A stretch of DNA of 64,000 nt from CAYUYV01 sp050331455 (GTDB taxonomy: Bacteria > Pseudomonadota > Alphaproteobacteria > JAJFIK01), in contig JBHJGV010000073.1 of NCBI GenBank assembly GCA_050331455.1, positions 14,591 to 78,590 on the forward strand, in the 5' to 3' direction. The notes beneath the pieces are model-generated. The model ran no database searches and was not told the origin of the DNA. It saw only the letters and a program-made list of their open reading frames with translations. The position numbers were made by a program, and so were the translations under genes. The first letter of the stretch is position 1. Every line of letters begins with the position of its first letter. This document shows positions 34,245 through 42,881 of the stretch, piece by piece.

Positions 34245-35216
34245 TCAAACCAAATGCCGTTCAGGCTCCGGAGCGCCGAGCCGGTCCAGTGCCTCCTCGA
34301 ATGCCGCTTCGGGAAGGTGCGCGGGCAGGCGCAGCCAGTCGGCCATTTGGTGCCGGAACCAGGTGGTTTGGCGTTTGATGTATTGGCGGGTGGCGGTCTG
34401 GCCCAGGCGGACCGCCTCCGCTTGATCCCAGGATCCTTCGAGCAGGCCGGCGATCTCCCGCACGCCCACGGCCTTCATGACCGGCAGGGACGGATCGAGA
34501 TCCCGATCCAGCAGCGCGGCCACCTCCTTCCGCCCGCCCTGCTCCAGCATGGCCTGAAATCGCCCATCCGCCCGGCCCCAGAGCCAGGGTCGCGGCGCCT
34601 CGAGGAGGATCCGCAGCGTCGGTGCGGCCAGGAGGGGCGTTCCGGGCTGGCGCTGCCAGTGGGCAAGGCCGGATCCCGTGGCCTCGAGAAGAGCCCAGGC
34701 CCGGGCCAGCCGCTGGCGATCCGTGGGCCGCAGCATGGCCGCGGTCCCCGGATCCCGATGACCAAGGGCCGTATGCAGAGCGTCGGGGCCTTCCTCCTCG
34801 ACCCGCCGGGCGGCGTCCGCCGCGATCGCGTCGGGCACGGGCGGGATCGGTGACAGGCCCTCCGTCAGGGCACGGAAATAAAGCCCGGTTCCGCCGACCA
34901 GGATGGCGGTTCGGCCGTCCTGTGCGCACGACCTGAGGGCGTTGCGCGCCAGATCCACGAAGCGCCCGGCGGAACATCGCTCGGCGCCATCCAGCGCACC
35001 ATAAAGTCTGTGGGGCGCTTCCGCCTCGTCCTGCGGGGACGGACGAGCCGTGACAATGCGCAGATCCCGGTAGACCTGCATGCTGTCGGCATTGATGATC
35101 GTGCCTCCCAGATGGCGGGCGAGGCGCACCGCCAGGGCCGACTTGCCGCTGGCGGTGGGGCCTGCGATAAGCACGACCCGGTCGGGCCGGTCCATGGACG
35201 GGGCGTGGTCGGTCAC
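34245..35216 (-). CDS. miaA: tRNA dimethylallyltransferase
   Basis: MiaA adds an isopentenyl group to A37 of tRNAs reading UNN codons. The product has about 323 residues with the P-loop GPTASGKSALAV, the NADSMQVYRDLRI motif with the catalytic Asp, LVGGTGLYFRALTEGL and the C-terminal TATRQYIKRQTTWFR. The start is taken as GTG 35216, which has aaaggtgg just upstream; ATG 35195 would also keep the whole P-loop domain but has no ribosome site. It diverges from serB, whose start is ~60 bases away. Confidence 0.95.
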   Translation of the reverse strand: MTDHAPSMDRPDRVVLIAGPTASGKSALAVRLARHLGGTIINADSMQVYRDLRIVTARPSPQDEAEAPHRLYGALDGAERCSAGRFVDLARNALRSCAQDGRTAILVGGTGLYFRALTEGLSPIPPVPDAIAADAARRVEEEGPDALHTALGHRDPGTAAMLRPTDRQRLARAWALLEATGSGLAHWQRQPGTPLLAAPTLRILLEAPRPWLWGRADGRFQAMLEQGGRKEVAALLDRDLDPSLPVMKAVGVREIAGLLEGSWDQAEAVRLGQTATRQYIKRQTTWFRHQMADWLRLPAHLPEAAFEEALDRLGAPEPERHLV

Positions 35217-35276
35217 ACCACCTTTCCCTTCCCTCGCGGCCGGTCCAAAACGGGGCTGTTCCAAATGAGGCTCGCC

Positions 35277-36148
35277 ATGTCCCATGTCCTGGTTTTGATG
35301 GCCAATCCGGCCAAGCCCGCCCTTGACGATGCGGTGATCGATGCGGCCCGGCGCGCCCTTGATCTCCTGGGCTGCGAGACCGGTCCGGCCCAGTGGTTGG
35401 CGTCCGGCATTGCCGCCGAGATCCCCTTCACACCCTCCACCGGTCGTTCGCCGGCCCTGCCGGATCTGGAAAGCGCCTGGGCGGACGGCGCAAACGGCTC
35501 CTGATCGCCGATATGGACTCCACCATGATCGAGGTCGAGTGCATTGACGAGATCGCCGATGCGCTGGGGCTGAAAGACCAGGTGGCCACCATCACGGAAC
35601 GGGCCATGGAGGGCGACCTGCCCTTCGAGGAGGCCCTGCGCGAGCGGGTGGCCTTGCTGAAAGGGCTGCCGGAAGCAACCCTTGAGGATGTCTACCGGAC
35701 CCGCATCCGCTTCACGCCGGGCGGCGGTCCCCTGGTAAGGACCATGGCCCGGCATGGCGCGGTCACGGCCCTCGTCTCCGGCGGCTTCACCTATTTCACC
35801 GATCGCGTGGCTGCGGCGCTAGGCTTTTCCCACACCCAGGCAAACCAGCTCGATTTCGGACCCGACGGGACGCTCACCGGCGCGGTGATCGAGCCGATCC
35901 TGGGACGGGAGGCCAAGCGCGAGGCGCTGCTCGCCTTTTCAGCACAACACGACCTCGCGGCCGGCGAGACCCTGGCCGTCGGCGACGGGGCGAATGACCT
36001 GGCCATGATCGAGGCGGCGGGCCTCGGCGTCGCGTTTCGCGCCAAACCGAAAGTGGCCGCCGCGGCAGACATCGCCATCCGCCATGGGGACCTCAGTGCC
36101 CTGCTTTATCTCCAGGGCTACCGCGAAGACGAGATCGTCCATGGCTGA
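35277..36148 (+). CDS. serB: Phosphoserine phosphatase SerB, apparently frameshifted
   Basis: SerB dephosphorylates phosphoserine in the last step of serine synthesis. The N-terminal domain (ATG 35277, MSHVLVLMANPAKPALDD) is read in one frame that stops at 35504. The HAD catalytic domain (RRKRLLIADMDSTM, then ALVSGGFTYFTDR, GREAKREAL and VGDGANDLAMIE) is read in another frame from about 35485 to 36148. The switch equals a missing base (or two extra) near 35480-35495. The HAD frame alone could start at GTG 35393; the ATG at 35513 would lose the nucleophile Asp of the DxDST motif. It could be a sequencing error, a true lesion or recoding. The catalytic domain is intact, and its end overlaps purC by 8 bases. 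Confidence 0.8.
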
Positions 36149-37049
36149 GCTGATCCACAAGGGGTCCGTGAAGGACGTCTACCGCGTCGGGCCAGGCGAA
36201 ATCGAATTCCGCTTCTCGGACCGCATATCCGTCTTCGACATGCCCATCCCGAGCGCCATTCCCGGCAAGGGCGCGGCCCTGTGCTCCATGGCTTGCCACT
36301 GGTTCTCCCGCCTGGATGCCGCCGGCATTCCCCACCATTTCCTGGAGCGCACGGGCCCCGCTGCCATGCGGGTGCGCGCCGTGGACCAGGTGCCAAGCCT
36401 TGCGAACCGGCCGAAGCCCTGGCGTTCCGTGTTCATCCCTTTGGAATGCATTCAGCGCCACTATGTGGCCGGCAGTCTGCTCGACCGCCTGCGCAAGGCC
36501 AACCTGTCGCCGGAGGCCGTCGGCCTGGCGCCGGGCACCGTGCCAGCCATGGGGATGAAGCTGCCATCGCCTTTTTTCGAGATGAGCACCAAATTCGAGG
36601 CCAGTGACCGGCTGCTGTCGCACGAGGAGGCCATGGCGCTTGCCGGCATCGATCCGCACACGGTGGAGGCATTGGAAACGCTCTGCCGGCGGATCGACGG
36701 CCTGATCGCCGACGCCCTGGCGCGCGCCAGTTTCTTCCATGTGGATGGCAAGAAGGAATTCGGCTTCGACGCGGACGGCCGGCTGATGGTCGTGGATGTC
36801 TTCGGCACCCTGGACGAGGACCGATTCTGGGACCGGGCGGCCTATGAGGGCACCGGCGCCACCATCGATCTCAGCAAGGAATATGTGCGCCAGCACTACC
36901 GCGCCATCGGCTATAAGGACGCCCTCGATGCCGCCCGGGCATCCGGCCAGCCCGACCCAGCCATTCCGCCTCTTCCGCAAGATATCATCGAGGAAACTGC
37001 CGCGCTGTACGGACGTGTTGTCTCCGAGATCGTCGGTCCCGTTGCGTGA
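36141..37049 (+). CDS. purC: Phosphoribosylaminoimidazole-succinocarboxamide synthase
   Basis: PurC joins CAIR and aspartate to SAICAR with ATP, in purine synthesis. The 302-residue product begins MAELIHKGSVKDVYRVGPGE (GSVKD in place of the more common GKAKD) and contains FRFSDRISVFDM, a PLECIQRHYVAGS motif and the DVFGTLDEDRFW segment. It is longer than the 240-residue bacterial type and resembles the ~300-residue class. ATG 36141 overlaps the serB end by 8 bases, so it is coupled to it. Confidence 0.92.
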   Translation: MAELIHKGSVKDVYRVGPGEIEFRFSDRISVFDMPIPSAIPGKGAALCSMACHWFSRLDAAGIPHHFLERTGPAAMRVRAVDQVPSLANRPKPWRSVFIPLECIQRHYVAGSLLDRLRKANLSPEAVGLAPGTVPAMGMKLPSPFFEMSTKFEASDRLLSHEEAMALAGIDPHTVEALETLCRRIDGLIADALARASFFHVDGKKEFGFDADGRLMVVDVFGTLDEDRFWDRAAYEGTGATIDLSKEYVRQHYRAIGYKDALDAARASGQPDPAIPPLPQDIIEETAALYGRVVSEIVGPVA

Positions 37050-37083
37050 CCTCCCTGTGCAGTCAATGGTCTACCCGAAGAGC

Positions 37084-37114
37084 TTGCGTGCCGCGCGAGA
37101 AAGAGCGTTAATAT
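37084..37114 (+). promoter_or_regulatory. Possible promoter for the acidic protease gene
   Basis: TTGCGT at 37084-37089 and TTAATA/TAATAT at 37108-37114, spacing 18-19, in the 282-base gap before the protease. The -10 is good and the -35 is fair. It would leave a leader of about 210 bases holding the stem-loop at 37205. Confidence 0.35.
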
Positions 37115-37204
37115 GGGGTATTGGCGGGCTGAAGGGGGACTTGGACTAAACCTGCACAAGAGGACCGGGCGGCGGGATGCGGCCCTCGGGCCATCACCGG
37201 CATG

Positions 37205-37223
37205 AGACCACGACGCGTGGTCT
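37205..37223 (+). promoter_or_regulatory. Perfect 8-bp stem-loop in the protease leader
   Basis: agaccacg-acg-cgtggtct, a perfect inverted repeat with a 3-base centre, about 110 bases before the protease start. With such a short loop it could equally be an operator for a dimeric regulator as an RNA hairpin. Confidence 0.45.
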
Positions 37224-37331
37224 TGTACGGCTTAGGTGTAGCGGTGTCGGCCTTGCGACCTCCACATCGATCCCCGATCAGATCGGTTTGCCCGCCGGAC
37301 GGTTCGTCCTTTTTGTCGCATGGAGAAAATA

Positions 37332-39842
37332 ATGTCCCTCAGCGCTCTGAAAGAGTTCCTTTTCGATCGATCCAGCACGAATGCGGCCCAGCGCTACGCG
37401 GGCAGTGAATTCGCCATGTCCACATTGGGCCGGGATCTCTTCACGGCTCCGGTCGGTGTGCCGACCATCATGGGGGCCGACGGGGAAATGAAAGTCGGCG
37501 TGGACATTGCGTTTTCCGAAACGCTCGACCAAGCCATGATGGCCAAGCTCCTCGACATGGGTCTCGAAAACTATACGGTGTTCAACGATTTTTACGTGTC
37601 CGGTTTCTTCCCCGTCGATCAGCTTGAGGACATCTTCGCTCTGGGCGCCGCAACGACCGCGTCCCTCGCCGCCGCCGTGCCCGAGACCGGATCGGTCACG
37701 TCCCAGGACGTGGCGGCCCTCAATGTGGACGACGCCGTGGCCCGCTTCGGCGTGGACGGCTCCGGCATTACCGTCGGCGTTATGTCCGATTCCTTCGACT
37801 TTTTCGGCGGCGGCGAAGCGGCCGGCATCGCCAGCGGCGATCTGCCGGCGGAAGGCACGCTGATCATCGAGGAAGGCGTCCCCCTCTCCGAAATCGGCGA
37901 CGAAGGCCGGGCCATGGCCGAGTTGATCTTCGACATCGCTCCCGGCGTTTCACTGCAATTCGCGACGGCCGTGTTCGGTCAGGCCGGCTTTGCCAACAAT
38001 ATCCTGGCCCTGGCCGCGGCCGGCTCCGACATCATCGTCGATGACATCTCCGTTTTCGCCGATCCGTTCTACGCGGACGGGATCATCGGCCAGGCCATCG
38101 ACCAGGTCGCAGCGGACGGCGTCAGCTTCTTCTCCTCCGGCGGCAATGGCGGCAATCTGGGATACCAAGGCGCCTTCGAATCCAACGGGGCCACCCTGTT
38201 CGGCCTGGAAGCCTTCGACTTCGATCCCGGCGAAGGCGTCGATCCCTTCTTCGATTTCCAGATCGGCGGCGGCGACAATGTTGTCTTTAATCTTCAGTGG
38301 GCGAATGCCTATGCCAGCACTTCGGCGAACAGCCCCGGCGCCACCGGTGATTTCGACCTGCTGCTGTTCCAGCGCATCGGCGAAGACCTCTTCTTCATCG
38401 ACTTCCTGTCCTCCATTGATCCCAATCTCGGTGCCGATCCCATCGAGATCATCTCGTTCGGCCTCCTGGAGACGGCCCCGACATTCGATCTCGCCATCGG
38501 CATGGTCTTTGTCGAAGGCGAGCAGCCAGACGATTTGCGCTTCATCGTGAGCGGCAGCAGCGACTTTCAAGATACGGACATTCTCGGCGGGCCGACGACC
38601 TTCGGTCACTCCACCGCGGAAGGCTCCCTGGGCACGGCCGCCGTCATCTTTGATGAGACACCGGAATTCGGCGTGAACCCGCCGGAACTCGCCAGCTTCT
38701 CCTCCATCGGCCCGGCGACGATCCGCTTCGACATCGACGGCAACCCGCTGCCCGAGCCGGATGTACGCCTCGGCGTCGAGATCGCGGCCAGCAATGGCGG
38801 CAACACGACCTTCTTCTTCAGCGACAGCGTCCGGGACGATGACGATCTGCCGAACTTCTTCGGCACCTCCGCCGCGGCCCCCAATGCCGCCGCCATTGCA
38901 GCCCTGATGACCAGCATCAACCCCTCGCTGACTCCCGAAGAGATCGCCGACCTCCTGCGTGAGACCGCCATCGATATGGACGATCCCACCACGGAAGGCT
39001 TCGACGTCGGTCCGGATTTCGGCTCCGGCTTCGGCTATGTCCAGGCCGACGTGGCGGTCCAGGAAGCCTTCGACACGCTGGTCGACGCCGTCAGCGTCAA
39101 TGACTGGTTCAACGAGGACACCGGGTTCGGCGGCTTCATTGCCACATTCGAACTGACGACCACGGACGGCATTGTCGGCAATGGCGCCTTCGAGGCTTTC
39201 GAACTCGACATTGATCTTGAGGGCGGCGGGGAGTTCGTCACCGGCAGCTTCCAGGGCTTCCCCGGCCCCGTGTCCTTCGATGCCGAGACCGGCACCTTCT
39301 CCAACGTTTCCCAGGGCTTCAAGCCGACGATCGAGGCCGGTGAGACGCTGACCTTCTCCATTCAGGTGCAGGGTGCAGGCTTCAACATCGACAATTTCAA
39401 CTTCCTGTTCCTGGACCTCGATCCCGAGCCGGCACTGCCGGAATCCGGCCCCGACACGGATCTCGTCGCCGAGAGCGCCGGCCTGAACGATTGGGGCCAG
39501 GGCGTCGTCCAGCGGGTCGATGTCATCAATGAGGGCGAGGAGGCCGTGGACGGCTGGATCGTCAAGCTCGAACTCGGCGACATGGAAATGAGCGCCCTCG
39601 ACAATCTGTCCCTGGACAATGTCTGGAACGCCGACGCCGTCGAGGCAGATGGGGATGTGTTCTTCTTCCCCAAGAGCTACAACAGCGACCTGGATGCTGG
39701 CGAGTCCATCGAATTCGGCTTCCAGGCCAATGTACTCGACAATACCGGCGTGCCCTACGACGAGGACACGGCCTTCGAAATCGTCAGCCTGGACGAACTG
39801 CCAGACGGTCTCGACATTCCGGACAGCTTCACCTTCGTGTGA
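37332..39842 (+). CDS. Large acidic S8/S53-superfamily serine peptidase with cellulose-binding-like C-terminal domain
   Basis: The 836-residue, very acidic protein has no classical signal peptide. ATG 37332 is chosen for its ggagaaa ribosome site; ATG 37320 is possible. Residues ~1-130 are a unique N-terminal region. The subtilisin fold follows (about 131-600): VGVMSDSFD (Asp153), EGRAMAELIFDIAPG and the serine motif NFFGTSAAAPNAAA (Ser513). No subtilisin-type HG[TS] motif is present. Instead E197-x3-D201 followed by IAPG matches the Glu-Asp pair of sedolisins, so the triad is probably Glu-Asp-Ser. Residues ~610-690 and ~695-836 are beta domains; the last (NDWGQG, VINEGEEAVDGWIVKLEL, FFPKSYN) resembles a CBM2/cellulose-binding fold. 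Secretion may be by a non-Sec route; the acidity suggests exposure to salt. Confidence 0.85.
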   Translation: MSLSALKEFLFDRSSTNAAQRYAGSEFAMSTLGRDLFTAPVGVPTIMGADGEMKVGVDIAFSETLDQAMMAKLLDMGLENYTVFNDFYVSGFFPVDQLEDIFALGAATTASLAAAVPETGSVTSQDVAALNVDDAVARFGVDGSGITVGVMSDSFDFFGGGEAAGIASGDLPAEGTLIIEEGVPLSEIGDEGRAMAELIFDIAPGVSLQFATAVFGQAGFANNILALAAAGSDIIVDDISVFADPFYADGIIGQAIDQVAADGVSFFSSGGNGGNLGYQGAFESNGATLFGLEAFDFDPGEGVDPFFDFQIGGGDNVVFNLQWANAYASTSANSPGATGDFDLLLFQRIGEDLFFIDFLSSIDPNLGADPIEIISFGLLETAPTFDLAIGMVFVEGEQPDDLRFIVSGSSDFQDTDILGGPTTFGHSTAEGSLGTAAVIFDETPEFGVNPPELASFSSIGPATIRFDIDGNPLPEPDVRLGVEIAASNGGNTTFFFSDSVRDDDDLPNFFGTSAAAPNAAAIAALMTSINPSLTPEEIADLLRETAIDMDDPTTEGFDVGPDFGSGFGYVQADVAVQEAFDTLVDAVSVNDWFNEDTGFGGFIATFELTTTDGIVGNGAFEAFELDIDLEGGGEFVTGSFQGFPGPVSFDAETGTFSNVSQGFKPTIEAGETLTFSIQVQGAGFNIDNFNFLFLDLDPEPALPESGPDTDLVAESAGLNDWGQGVVQRVDVINEGEEAVDGWIVKLELGDMEMSALDNLSLDNVWNADAVEADGDVFFFPKSYNSDLDAGESIEFGFQANVLDNTGVPYDEDTAFEIVSLDELPDGLDIPDSFTFV

Positions 39843-39866
39843 TCGGGGTAGCTCCAAGGCACAGCG

Positions 39867-39895
39867 AGGGCGGATCGGAGGATCCGCCCTTTTTT
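39867..39895 (+). terminator. Rho-independent terminator of the acidic protease gene
   Basis: A perfect 10-bp stem (agggcggatc / gatccgccct) with loop ggag, followed by five more T, 25 bases after the stop codon. Confidence 0.92.
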
Positions 39896-40284
39896 ATCTT
39901 GAACCACCATCGCTTTGCGGCGCGACGGTGCCTTTCAGATCCTCCTCGACGCTGAGATAGGCCCCGCCATAGACCCGGCCCGACCGGCCCTTGCGTGTCA
40001 CGGCGGCATCCATGCCCACCAGCGGACCGATCGGGATGGTCAACCGCATGGTCGCGCCCGAGGGCCTGATGCGCCAGACCATGGCCCATGGGGACAAGCC
40101 GGCCCGCGCGGTCCCCCCTTCCCCCCGTTCGCTCCAGATCATGAAACGCGCGCTCTGGGAGGCCCAAGTCCAGACCCTTGGCGCGGCCGTGGATGTGCAG
40201 GACGCGGAAAGGATCGAGAGCCTCGAAAGCGAGGACTTCCGCGAAGGCGTTGCCCCTTTCGTCGAAGGCCGCCCGGCCAATTTT
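39894..40284 (-). pseudogene. Possible frameshifted gene remnant
   Basis: Two minus-strand frames each look coding in part. From 40284 to about 40120 one reads IGRAAFDERGNAFAEVLAFE and continues ALDPFRVLH. From about 40140 to the TAA at 39894 another reads MRLTIPIGPLVGMDAAV and GRVYGGAYLSVEEDL, a strand pattern like the end of an outer-membrane barrel. Joined, they would give ~125 residues, but neither has a good start. A real small gene starting at ATG 40142 is the alternative. I do not recognise the family. Confidence 0.3.
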
Positions 40285-40315
40285 TCAGGCCAGTGAAACG
40301 AGAAGGCACCTGTCC

Positions 40316-40341
40316 GTAGGGTGCACCGGGGCGCACCCTAC
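40316..40341 (-). terminator. Stem-loop at the end of the symporter gene
   Basis: gtagggtgc...gcaccctac forms a perfect 9-bp stem with an 8-base loop and overlaps the symporter stop codon. No T run follows, so it is either a factor-dependent terminator or an mRNA 3' stabiliser. Confidence 0.45.
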
Positions 40342-41783
40342 GATCCGTCATCTGCACCGTCCCCACCCCGGGCCGCGAGATCCGCACTGGCCTGGGACTG
40401 GACCGCGCGGGTGACGGGGTAGCCCCAGGCGGCGACGGCGGCGATGAGATAGGACACGCCGGGGACGCCGACAAAGGTCCACATCAGCCCGCGGATGGCT
40501 TCGGGGCTGTTCTCCCCAATCGGGTCGAAGCCGATCACGACCCCGAGCATGATGAAGGGGACCCCGACAGCGAGGCTCGCCCCCGTCTTGTAGGCGCTGG
40601 TCATAAGCGAGTAGTAGAGGCCCGCTCGGTTCGCCCCGGTGCGGGCCAGTTCCACCTCCACCAGATCCGCCATCATGGACCGCACCATGATGAATGGCGA
40701 TCCGAAGGCAAGCCCCGAAAGAATCGCGCCGATCATCAGCAGTTCAAACCCGCCATAGCCGGAGAGAGGCAGATAGCTCAAATAGGCGAAGGCGGCGAAG
40801 AGGCTGATGATCGTCACGGTGACGTGTTTCTGGGTCTTGCGCGCCACCCACATCCAAAACGGGATGGCACTGAACCCCGCGAGGAAGAACAACATCAGGA
40901 TGGCGCTGGCGCCCTGGACCACGCCGAAGCCCCATTCGGCCGCGAACAGATAGGTCGCTGCCGTGCTGGCAATCGCGATGCCGATGGCCACCTCGATGAT
41001 CAGGATGCGCCACAGCGCACCGTTTCGCAACGCAACGCTGAGGGCATTCCGGCTGAAATCCGCCGTGGCATGGCTGGGAACGGGCGCCGTACGATCCGGC
41101 ACGAGAGCGAGCGCCACGCCGATGGTCACGGGCAGCGATACCAGCAGGATCAGTCCCATGACCATGATCTGCTGGCCCCGGTCATAGCCGGCAAACCGCG
41201 CCAGCAGGTCAGGCAGGATCAGCAGGCTGAGCAGGGATGCGGTGCTGATGATCTCGCGCCACTGGAACAGGCGCGAGCGCTCGTCATAGCTCGCAGCCAG
41301 GGTCGGCACCCAGGCCTGGTGCGGTGTCTGGAGCATGGTGAAGCCGATATAGAAGACGACCAGCCAGCCGACCAGGTAAAGCGGTGTGATGTCGCCGCCA
41401 TCCGCCAGGCCCCCGCCCGGCACATAGATGAACCAGGCCGAGACCATCAGGATGGGAACGCTCAAGACCAGCCAATGCTTGATCCGGCCCCAGCGGGAGG
41501 GACGCCGGTCCACCAGATAACCCATGAGGGGATCGGTGGCGATGTCCCAGAAACGCAGGGACATGAAAATTGCGCCGGTGGTTTCGAGCCCAAGCCCCAC
41601 ATCGCCCGCGTAGAACCGGGGCATATAGACCGCGAAAGGCAAACCGATCGCGGCCAGGGGCACGGCGATGCCGGCAAAGGCGAGCACCTGGGGCAGGGAC
41701 AGCGTGGGCCGGCCTTGCGCCGAATAGGATTGCGCAGACTGGGATTGCGCCGACTGGGATTGCGCAGACTGGGGCTGGATCAC
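40338..41783 (-). CDS. Glycoside-pentoside-hexuronide:cation symporter family transporter (MelB-like MFS)
   Basis: A 481-residue inner-membrane transporter with about 12 spans, likely to import a glycoside with Na+ or H+. The key GPH motif is present: FWDIATDPLMGYLVDRRPSR followed by WGRIKHWL. A second conserved loop, RSMMADLVEVELARTGANRAG, is also typical. GTG 41783 follows the peptidase stop by 14 bases with gagaaagg upstream; the longer open frame is a shadow of that gene. The first ~20 residues are a low-complexity SAQSQ repeat from a 15-bp minisatellite. With the downstream hydrolase genes it suggests an oligosaccharide-use unit. Confidence 0.88.
   Translation of the reverse strand: MIQPQSAQSQSAQSQSAQSYSAQGRPTLSLPQVLAFAGIAVPLAAIGLPFAVYMPRFYAGDVGLGLETTGAIFMSLRFWDIATDPLMGYLVDRRPSRWGRIKHWLVLSVPILMVSAWFIYVPGGGLADGGDITPLYLVGWLVVFYIGFTMLQTPHQAWVPTLAASYDERSRLFQWREIISTASLLSLLILPDLLARFAGYDRGQQIMVMGLILLVSLPVTIGVALALVPDRTAPVPSHATADFSRNALSVALRNGALWRILIIEVAIGIAIASTAATYLFAAEWGFGVVQGASAILMLFFLAGFSAIPFWMWVARKTQKHVTVTIISLFAAFAYLSYLPLSGYGGFELLMIGAILSGLAFGSPFIMVRSMMADLVEVELARTGANRAGLYYSLMTSAYKTGASLAVGVPFIMLGVVIGFDPIGENSPEAIRGLMWTFVGVPGVSYLIAAVAAWGYPVTRAVQSQASADLAARGGDGADDGS
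41713..41772. repeat. 15-bp minisatellite inside the 5' end of the symporter gene
   Basis: Three near-perfect copies of gattgcgcagactgg (41728-41742, 41743-41757, 41758-41772) and one degenerate copy (41713-41727). On the coding (minus) strand they give (S-A-Q-S-Q/Y) repeats just after the start codon. Confidence 0.9.
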
Positions 41784-41797
41784 GGGACTGGCCTTTC

Positions 41798-42769
41798 TCA
41801 GCCGTCGGACGGCTTTAGCCCCTTCCCATAAACCATCGCCACGGGCTCCACCGTGTTGGTGGTGGTGGCGCGGATCATGCCGTCGGTGCTGAAGGGCGTG
41901 GCCACGCTGCCGTCCGCTCCCACGACAATCACACCGCCGCGCCCATCGCGTCCGCCGCCGGCCTTGGCCATGGCCTCGATCACCGCCGCCGATGCGCTGG
42001 CCAGGTCCTCGCCGCCATGGGTCACCCGCGCCGCGATGGAGGCCGCCGCGTTGAAGCGGATGAAATATTCCCCATGCCCCGTAGCCGAAACCGCCACTGA
42101 TCCGTTGCGGGCATAAGTACCCGCGCCGATGACCGGAGAGTCGCCGACCCGGCCGGGGATCTTGGCGCCATATCCACCCGTGGAGGTCCCGGCCGCGAGA
42201 TTGCCGCAACGGTCGAGCACCACTGCGCCCACGGTGCCATGGTTGGCCGGCGCGTCAGCGGTTTTGTTGTTGACGAAATAATCCGCCGTCACCGTATCGG
42301 CCCCCAGGGCCACGGCAGCCGCCTCGCCCCGATCCCCCACCATCATCACATGGGGCGTCTTTTCCATCACCAGGCGCGCGGCCGTGATCGGGTTCCTCAG
42401 GAGGCGCATGGAGGCGACAGCCCCGGCCTCCAGGGTTCGTCCGTCCATGATGGAGGCGTCGGTCTCGACAAAACCGTCCCGGTTGGAAATCGCGGCCCTG
42501 CCGGCATTGAACAGCCCGGAATCCTCCATGAAGCGGACCGACTGTTCGACCACATCAAGGGCCGCGGCACCGGAGGCCAGTTCCACCCGCATGGCCTTCA
42601 ACAGCAGGGTCTGAAACAGCATGCGCGGCGTGTGATCCCGCCCGGCGCGGCTCGTTCCTCCGTGCACGGCGATGGCGAAGGTCTCCTGGGCCTCGCACGC
42701 GGCGCGTGATGGGGCGGCAGCGAAGGTGCCGGCTAGGGTGGCAAGGGCAAGACACAGCAGACGACGCAT
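41798..42769 (-). CDS. Exported isoaspartyl peptidase / L-asparaginase (Ntn-hydrolase)
   Basis: The 323-residue precursor has a signal peptide (MRRLLCLALATLAGTFAAAP then SRA-A), so it probably acts in the periplasm. It belongs to the plant-type asparaginase/isoaspartyl dipeptidase family: FAIAVHGGTS near the N terminus, NAGRAAISNRDG, DASIMDG, and the autocleavage site NHGTVGAVVLD, where Thr179 becomes the nucleophile of the beta chain. STGGYGAKIPGRVGDSPVIG completes the substrate pocket. ATG 42769 has agggaga upstream. The role next to sugar genes is unclear; recycling of damaged or dietary isoaspartyl peptides is the family role. Confidence 0.93.
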   Translation of the reverse strand: MRRLLCLALATLAGTFAAAPSRAACEAQETFAIAVHGGTSRAGRDHTPRMLFQTLLLKAMRVELASGAAALDVVEQSVRFMEDSGLFNAGRAAISNRDGFVETDASIMDGRTLEAGAVASMRLLRNPITAARLVMEKTPHVMMVGDRGEAAAVALGADTVTADYFVNNKTADAPANHGTVGAVVLDRCGNLAAGTSTGGYGAKIPGRVGDSPVIGAGTYARNGSVAVSATGHGEYFIRFNAAASIAARVTHGGEDLASASAAVIEAMAKAGGGRDGRGGVIVVGADGSVATPFSTDGMIRATTTNTVEPVAMVYGKGLKPSDG

Positions 42770-42881
42770 GGCGGATCTCCCTGAGGGGACGCGCACGCCG
42801 CACGCCCGTTTCCTTTGTTCTAGGGGTTGAGCGTAAAGCCGGGCTTGCGGCGCTGCCAAGCCCCTGCGTGGCGGCGGAGGA

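Noticed and set aside
37950..39857. 635-residue minus-strand frame opposite the acidic protease
   Set aside because: It follows from the strong GC-third-position bias and the Asp/Glu codons of the true gene; the plus frame has protease motifs, a ribosome site and a terminator.
40824..41831. 335-residue plus-strand frame over the symporter
   Set aside because: Antisense, His/Gln/Asp-rich, with a repeat of RRLGL that is just the minisatellite read backwards.
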